Shown piece after piece: positions 7,605 to 11,873 of a stretch of DNA of 11,873 bases. Position 1 is the stretch's first letter; every line of letters begins with the position of its first letter. The position numbers and the translations under genes were made by a program. This stretch comes from Bacteroidota bacterium. GTDB taxonomy: Bacteria > Bacteroidota > Bacteroidia > Chitinophagales > Chitinophagaceae. The stretch is from NCBI GenBank assembly GCA_023411775.1, contig JAEYOL010000153.1, positions 1 to 11,873 on the forward strand, written 5' to 3'. Under the pieces are notes generated by a model, which saw nothing but the letters and a program-made list of their open reading frames with translations, was not told where the DNA came from and made no database searches.

Positions 7605-10600
7605 TCAGTTAATATTTATTCTAATACCCAGCTGGCTGATCCACCTGGCGCTGCTCCCTGGTGCCGAACTATTTTGAATCGACCAGGGTTTGCCTTCCAA
7701 AGGCGTGAACTGATATTCAGGAGAAAGTGAACTATTGAACCCCTTCACATTAATTATTTCGAATTTGTCAAAAGAAATAAAATAGGTGCGACCCCAATTT
7801 TTGTTGAGCATATTAGTCAGGTTGAAAACATCGTAGATAACACTTACCTGCCATGTATTATTTCCTGATTTTATTTTGAAATCCTGTTGAACGCGCAGAT
7901 CAATGGTATGGGTAAAAGGTGTTCGGGCGCCATTTCTTTCCGCAAAATTGCCTCGGGTTTTGCGAAGGTACCTGTCGCTTTCAATAAACTTGTTCAATAA
8001 TTCCCGCTGTTGAGCGGCGCTATGAGAATTTGGGATAAACTCCATCATATTCAACTCTGCTTCGGTTGGCACATATACCAGGTCATATTTTTCCATTCGG
8101 CCGTTATCATTGGTGATCGTACCCCCATAAACGTAACTGTAAGGTGAACCGGACTGTCCATTATAAAATATGCTAATCATGGTGATGCAGTTTCGATACC
8201 GAAATTTTTTCATAGTCACGGCTAATAACCTGTGTCCAGGGTCGAAATCGGAAACCGATCGCTGAACAGTATTTTTTCCATTCACTGATTCTATTTGCGC
8301 CCATTGATCACTGTTATTGCCATTCCCAACCGGTTCAAGTAGCGCCACTGAAAGTCCATATGAGTATCCCATCCTGATTGCCCAATCTGAATTAAAATTC
8401 CTGTCGACAGATATACTGGCATTATACGAGAAGCCCTTTCTATCATGATTGTTTGTCAGAAGGTAAATATTGTTATAAGGATTATTTCCAGGCATGGGAA
8501 TACGTTGGGGGCGGGATGCAAGAGAATAAATGCTGCGGCTTCCTGGCGGAGGTGTGGTTAATGAGGGAGGCGCCAGGTTCACGTTAAGGTATCTATGCTC
8601 ATGAATATTTTTTGTGAAGATCATGTCGGCCAAAATGCTCCATTTACCGTCTATTCTTTTCTCCATACCACCCGACATACGAAACACAGTTGGATATTTA
8701 AATTTTTCTGAAACCACTAATACGTCGCCTCTGTTGTTTTCCGGGTCTATTCCCAATGCCGACAGGGCGGGCTGTCGGTAAGGGTCAGGATTAAACGGGA
8801 AGGTATGCGGAGTAATGTCGACAGTGTGCGTCCTTGCAAAATACAATTCCGACACCCAAATATTCAGCAGGTGACCCATGAACACGCCAGCACCACCACG
8901 CACAATGAGATCTGCTCCAGGGACCTTATACTGGACTCCGAACCGCGGCGAAATCTGCCAATGGGTTTTCATGGGTTTACCCGACACGGCTCCCTCAAGA
9001 TTATAATACTTTTCAATTTCAGTTTTTGCGATAGAGTTGAAAAATACATCTTCAGGATATTTCAAAGGAGCCGATTTTCCATCTAGCCTGAAGCCTATAT
9101 TCAGGTCAAGATGTTTATTCACTTTATACTGGTCGTTGATAAATACGCCAGTACGCAAAAGATTGAACCTGGCACCTGCTGCTGTCCGGTCCTTTACAGG
9201 CTGATCGGCCAGGGACACGCCTCTCACATATCGGTTCGCGTAATTATTGTCAATAAAGTCGGTCCGGCTCCTGAATGTATATTGCCCATAATAGCTTGGA
9301 ATAATTACATCATTCACCTTTGAAATGCCTACATCAATGCCACCACTGAGACTGTGATTTCCACTTTGTTTCCGGAATACATTCAGCAGGTTTAGCTCTG
9401 AAGCATTAAATACATTAAGTTGTGACAGTGCATTGCTGCCAAATGTAATCATACCGCCATCATCCAGGATATTGACAGTTGGAAATGGTTGCCCAATGAT
9501 ACCTCTGTCGGTCATCTCGTTGTTATACGTGACGAGTAGCCGGTTGCTGGCCGATCTTTTGAGAAATTTTTTCCATTCTATCGATGCTGAATGAATATTA
9601 GAGATCAGGCTAAACCTATTGTTGGAAAAGCGGATGATGAAAGGGCTGTTTTGCAATTGCGGCGCTATACGTTCAGCCAAATTTAGCCTGTAGCTAAACG
9701 TGAACTTATTCGTCAGTCCTGGATTCCAGTCGAGCTTGACTATAAATCGTTTTGCCTGTAAATCATCGGCGGTTTCGAGGAAAGTACCAGGCTCATATCC
9801 ATGCCTGTTGCGAATAGTATCTGCTAAATCATGAATCTGTTCAAGTGTGCTGCTTCCCCTGTACTCCGAAAAAACGTATGTCTGGGGCTGCAATTCGTTT
9901 TGAAACTCTGCCAGCAGGAAGTAGAACAGGTTATTCTTTTTTAGCGCCCCGCTAATCCATAACCCCGCAGTCTGGTTTAAGAAATCGGGCAGCCTGGTTC
10001 TTACGGGTTTGTCCAAACCCGGTGTGCTGACAGGGGCCTGTGACCTGCCGGCCATCTTTTCATTCCGAAAAAAATACCAGGCCGAAGATTTGAACTGGTT
10101 GGACCCCGACCTGGTGATGGCATTGATCGCGGCACCAGTGAAATTACTGTACTGCGCATCATAAGGTGCCGTAGAGATCTTTAATTCCTCGATCGCCTCG
10201 ATGGATACAGGGGGTGTACCGGTTTGTCCGCCAACGGTACCGCTCCTGGCAATACCAAGCAGGTCATTTGCTGGTGAACCGTCGATAAAAAAATTGTTGA
10301 ACTTGTTGTTCTGACCCGCCAATGACATCATGCCCTCACCATTCACCCTGGCATGCGTCGCCAGGCGTACAAAGTCCTGGAAGTTTCTACTTATAGATGG
10401 TACACTTTGAATGACCTGTTGATTAATATTAGTCTCAGGCCCAAAAACAACTCCTATGTTACCGGTAGAGATAACTTTGATTTCTTCAAGAGTCCGGGTC
10501 TTCTCCATCAACACGAACTGTGAGATCTCCCTGTTTTGCCCCATGGAGAAGAAATTGGGCTTCCCGTAATGGAGAAACAGGTCGGTTATAGTGATCGTGT

Positions 10601-10889
10601 GATAGCCCGAATAGCTGATCGTGATGCTATAGGGTCCTCCCGGCTTCAGGTTGAAGAGGTGGAAAAAACCCCTGTCATTAGTAAATGCAGCATAACTATT
10701 ATTAGTGGGCTGGTGCACGATTGTAATGCTGGCACCATGAAGCATAGTATCCCCTGGTGTTTGAACCATGCCCGAAACATCGCTATTGGTTTCCTGGGCA
10801 TAGATCGGGACATAAGCAATAATTAGAAAAGAAAAAACAGCAACGGCAGTCCGCAACGCTAACTGGAATATTGCAAAGCTCGGCATCAT
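7605..10889 (-). CDS. Oar-like TonB-dependent outer-membrane receptor
   Basis: The 1094-residue product has a signal peptide with probable cleavage after Ala31 (PIYA|QE). A carboxypeptidase-regulatory-like beta-sandwich follows (about 36-128, with GASITIVHQPTNNSYAAFTN and DRGFFHLFNLKPG). Next is a plug domain (about 135-262), including FFIDGSPANDLLG (200-212), SIEAIEELKISTAPYDAQY (229-247) and GAAINAITRSGSNQF (252-266). The rest is a large outer-membrane barrel ending in the beta-strand ISQLGIRININ. The plug and early barrel match the Oar/TonB-dependent-receptor group of Bacteroidota and Myxococcus. These import or export ligands across the outer membrane with TonB energy; the substrate is unknown. 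No SusD-like partner or carbohydrate enzyme is adjacent, so it does not look like a polysaccharide-utilisation locus. Two ATG codons stand in tandem at the start, and the choice adds or removes one residue. It lies on the same strand as, and just downstream of, the rRNA operon. Confidence 0.93.
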   Translation of the reverse strand: MMPSFAIFQLALRTAVAVFSFLIIAYVPIYAQETNSDVSGMVQTPGDTMLHGASITIVHQPTNNSYAAFTNDRGFFHLFNLKPGGPYSITISYSGYHTITITDLFLHYGKPNFFSMGQNREISQFVLMEKTRTLEEIKVISTGNIGVVFGPETNINQQVIQSVPSISRNFQDFVRLATHARVNGEGMMSLAGQNNKFNNFFIDGSPANDLLGIARSGTVGGQTGTPPVSIEAIEELKISTAPYDAQYSNFTGAAINAITRSGSNQFKSSAWYFFRNEKMAGRSQAPVSTPGLDKPVRTRLPDFLNQTAGLWISGALKKNNLFYFLLAEFQNELQPQTYVFSEYRGSSTLEQIHDLADTIRNRHGYEPGTFLETADDLQAKRFIVKLDWNPGLTNKFTFSYRLNLAERIAPQLQNSPFIIRFSNNRFSLISNIHSASIEWKKFLKRSASNRLLVTYNNEMTDRGIIGQPFPTVNILDDGGMITFGSNALSQLNVFNASELNLLNVFRKQSGNHSLSGGIDVGISKVNDVIIPSYYGQYTFRSRTDFIDNNYANRYVRGVSLADQPVKDRTAAGARFNLLRTGVFINDQYKVNKHLDLNIGFRLDGKSAPLKYPEDVFFNSIAKTEIEKYYNLEGAVSGKPMKTHWQISPRFGVQYKVPGADLIVRGGAGVFMGHLLNIWVSELYFARTHTVDITPHTFPFNPDPYRQPALSALGIDPENNRGDVLVVSEKFKYPTVFRMSGGMEKRIDGKWSILADMIFTKNIHEHRYLNVNLAPPSLTTPPPGSRSIYSLASRPQRIPMPGNNPYNNIYLLTNNHDRKGFSYNASISVDRNFNSDWAIRMGYSYGLSVALLEPVGNGNNSDQWAQIESVNGKNTVQRSVSDFDPGHRLLAVTMKKFRYRNCITMISIFYNGQSGSPYSYVYGGTITNDNGRMEKYDLVYVPTEAELNMMEFIPNSHSAAQQRELLNKFIESDRYLRKTRGNFAERNGARTPFTHTIDLRVQQDFKIKSGNNTWQVSVIYDVFNLTNMLNKNWGRTYFISFDKFEIINVKGFNSSLSPEYQFTPLEGKPWSIQNSSAPGSSARWISQLGIRININ

Positions 10890-10976
10890 AAGAAGCTAGT
10901 GATGGTCTGTGAATGCTTGCTTAAGCTACATAAAATTCCGGGTTTAAATGGCTGGGCCGGGATGTTGTTTGTCGCG

Positions 10977-10989
10977 GAATTGCGAATTC
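10977..10989. repeat. Short inverted repeat upstream of the receptor gene
   Basis: GAATT-GCG-AATTC is a perfect 5-bp inverted repeat with a 3-bp centre. It lies about 88 bp upstream of the receptor ATG, between that gene and the distal rRNA terminator copy. It could be part of an operator, but a repeat this short may be chance. Confidence 0.25.
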
Positions 10990-11013
10990 TGTCGATGAAG
11001 TAAGGTGTTTAAC

Positions 11014-11046
11014 AAAAAAGGTCTCCCGAAATAATCGAAAGGCTTT
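11014..11046 (-). terminator. Degenerate third copy of the rRNA operon terminator
   Basis: This is the copy farthest from the 5S gene. Read on the minus strand it keeps the loop TTATT, the inner pairing TTTCGA/TCGGGA and a final T run. Mismatches (GACC in place of AGGC, and AATAAAG in place of AAAAAAG) weaken the lower stem. It is therefore likely a poorer terminator than the two nearer copies. Confidence 0.6.
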
Positions 11047-11064
11047 ATTAATAAATATGGCAAC

Positions 11065-11099
11065 CTGAGCGAAGCGAAGTCCCGGCCAGCGAGCCGGGA
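11065..11099. repeat. 35-bp GC-rich palindromic insert, distal copy
   Basis: On the minus strand this begins with a perfect 7-bp hairpin, arms TCCCGGC and GCCGGGA around a TCGCTG loop. It is followed by CTTCGCTTCGCTCAG, which contains a CTTCG direct repeat. It is much richer in GC than the surrounding AT-rich sequence and resembles a REP-type mobile palindrome. It is identical in all 35 positions to the copy at 11168-11202. Confidence 0.7.
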
Positions 11100-11117
11100 T
11101 ACCTGCTCTCCTAAAAC

Positions 11118-11152
11118 AAAAAAGCCTCCCGAAATAAATCGAAAGGCTTTTT
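11118..11152 (-). terminator. Second copy of the rRNA operon terminator
   Basis: The minus strand forms a long stem, AAAAAGCCTTTCGA with TCGGGAGGCTTTTT (two G-U pairs), around a TTTATT-type loop, and ends in a T run. It is nearly identical to the primary terminator, with one extra T in the loop and one fewer A at the outer stem. It should function as a rho-independent terminator for transcripts leaving the rRNA operon. Confidence 0.8.
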
Positions 11153-11167
11153 AATAAATATGGCAGC

Positions 11168-11202
11168 CTGAGCGAAGCGAAGTCCCGGCCAGCGAGCCGG
11201 GA
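11168..11202. repeat. 35-bp GC-rich palindromic insert, proximal copy
   Basis: This has the same sequence as the distal copy 103 bp away: a 7-bp perfect hairpin stem (TCCCGGC/GCCGGGA, minus strand) plus a CTTCGCTTCG tail. It interrupts the duplicated 5S tail between GGTA and GCTGCC, which are contiguous in the functional 5S gene. This defines both insert borders precisely. Confidence 0.7.
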
Positions 11203-11220
11203 TACCTACTCTCCTAAAAC

Positions 11221-11255
11221 AAAAAAGCCTCCCGAAATAATCGAAAGGCTTTTTT
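11221..11255 (-). terminator. Primary rho-independent terminator of the rRNA operon
   Basis: Immediately after the 5S gene, the minus strand reads AAAAAAGCCTTTCGA, loop TTATT, then TCGGGAGGCTTTTTT. The stem is about 14-15 bp with two G-U pairs and ends in six T residues. This is a strong intrinsic terminator 8 bp past the inferred 5S end. Because its arms are also A- and T-rich at the base, it may work partly in both directions. Confidence 0.9.
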
Positions 11256-11262
11256 AATAAAT

Positions 11263-11371
11263 ATGGCAGCTACCTACTCTCCCGCATTGTTGTGCAGTAC
11301 CATGGGCCATAAGGGGCTTAACTTCTCTGTTCGGTATGGGAAGAGGTGAACACCCTCGGCAAAACCACCAT
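11263..11371 (-). rRNA. rrf: 5S ribosomal RNA
   Basis: The minus strand carries the conserved 5S core: GGGTGTTCACCTCTTCCCATACCGAAC, then AGAGAAGTTAAGCCC and, further on, ATGGTACTGC and GGGAGAGTAGG. The ends were set by helix I pairing: 5' ATGGTGGTT pairs with the 3' end GTAGCTGCCAT through nine pairs including G-U. This gives about 109 nt, normal for 5S. It lies downstream of the 23S gene on the same strand, in the usual 16S-23S-5S order, and is followed at once by its terminator. Confidence 0.95.
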
Positions 11372-11487
11372 AAAAATGTAAGCTGTGAGTTGCTAGCTTA
11401 AGCTTTGAGCCAAAGGCTCGCAGCTCGAAGCTCATGGCTCGAAGCTGAAATAAGATACATATTGGGAGTGTTAGAACAGTATTTAAA
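11372..11487 (-). other. 23S-5S intergenic spacer with AGCT-rich palindromes
   Basis: This ~116-bp spacer separates the 23S 3' end from 5S and is transcribed as part of the precursor. It contains a perfect hairpin GAGCC-AAA-GGCTC (11407-11419), the palindrome AGCTTAAGCT (11395-11404), and two copies of GCTCGAAGCT (11423-11432 and 11437-11446). The dense AGCT/GAGC repetition could fold into an RNase processing stem or be a small repeat insertion. No tRNA gene is seen in the spacer. Confidence 0.6.

Positions 11488-11873
<386 letters not shown>

Larger units (their letters stand above)
11012..11280 (-). repeat. Tandem array of 5S 3'-tail plus terminator units
   Basis: Read on the minus strand, the last bases of the 5S gene (GGAGAGTAGGTA and GCTGCCATATTTATT) and the following terminator hairpin occur three times in tandem. 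The intact copy belongs to the real 5S gene. Two further copies follow with periods of about 103 and 104 bp, using the A-run before each hairpin (11219, 11116, 11012) as reference. In both extra copies a 35-bp palindromic insert splits the 5S tail exactly between GGTA and GCTGCC. The copy next to the 5S gene is nearly unchanged. The distal one carries more substitutions (GAGAGCAGG, GGTTGCC and an altered stem), so the array seems to have arisen by duplication and is decaying outward. It fills most of the 373-bp gap between the 5S gene and the receptor gene. Confidence 0.85.

Noticed and set aside
7605..10889. SusC-type receptor of a polysaccharide-utilisation locus
   Set aside because: The plug and barrel motifs fit the Oar-like group, and no SusD-like gene or glycoside hydrolase is adjacent.
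11012..11280. CRISPR array
   Set aside because: The repeats are ~103-104-bp units containing terminators and 5S tails, with no regular short repeats and unique spacers and no cas genes.

Overview
The window looks like chromosomal DNA from a member of the Bacteroidota, most likely the Chitinophagaceae. This rests on protein character rather than a database search. The pointers are a DUF4199-type membrane protein beside a GT2 glycosyltransferase, a LytS/LytTR pair, an Oar-like TonB-dependent receptor with an N-terminal carboxypeptidase-regulatory-like domain, a PKD/kelch lipoprotein, and the absence of clear Shine-Dalgarno sequences. The 23S and 5S rRNA sequences fit this group.

Layout. After an A-rich leader (1-261), a tight plus-strand operon (262-4166) encodes a dihydroorotase-like protein that has lost its metal ligands, a four-helix DUF4199-like membrane protein, a membrane-anchored GT2 glycosyltransferase and a GT4 glycosyltransferase. 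The gaps are 14, 3 and 18 bp. A convergent minus-strand gene (4198-5535) encodes a surface or periplasmic lipoprotein with one PKD-like domain and about six kelch motifs. A 239-bp divergent spacer leads to a plus-strand two-component pair (5775-7600), a LytS-type histidine kinase and a LytTR response regulator that overlap by 4 bp. Only 4 bp beyond it ends a 3.3-kb minus-strand gene for an Oar-like TonB-dependent outer-membrane receptor (7605-10889).

Right end. From about 10900 to the window end lies the 3' part of a minus-strand rRNA operon: 5S rRNA (about 11263-11371), a 23S-5S spacer of about 116 bp, and the last ~386 nt of 23S rRNA running off the window. Downstream of the 5S gene, its 3' tail and rho-independent terminator are present three times in tandem with a period of about 103-104 bp. 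Each of the two extra copies carries an identical 35-bp GC-rich palindromic insert exactly inside the 5S tail. The receptor gene is next downstream on the same strand, so the repeated terminators lie between the strong rRNA transcription unit and that gene.

How it fits together. The glycosyltransferase operon probably makes or decorates a cell-envelope glycan or glycolipid. The kelch lipoprotein and the receptor are envelope proteins, and the LytS/LytTR pair is a candidate local regulator, though nothing in the sequence proves its targets. I found no CRISPR array, transposase, phage gene or recognisable defence system. The most unusual items are the 5S-tail/terminator/palindrome array and the degenerate dihydroorotase.
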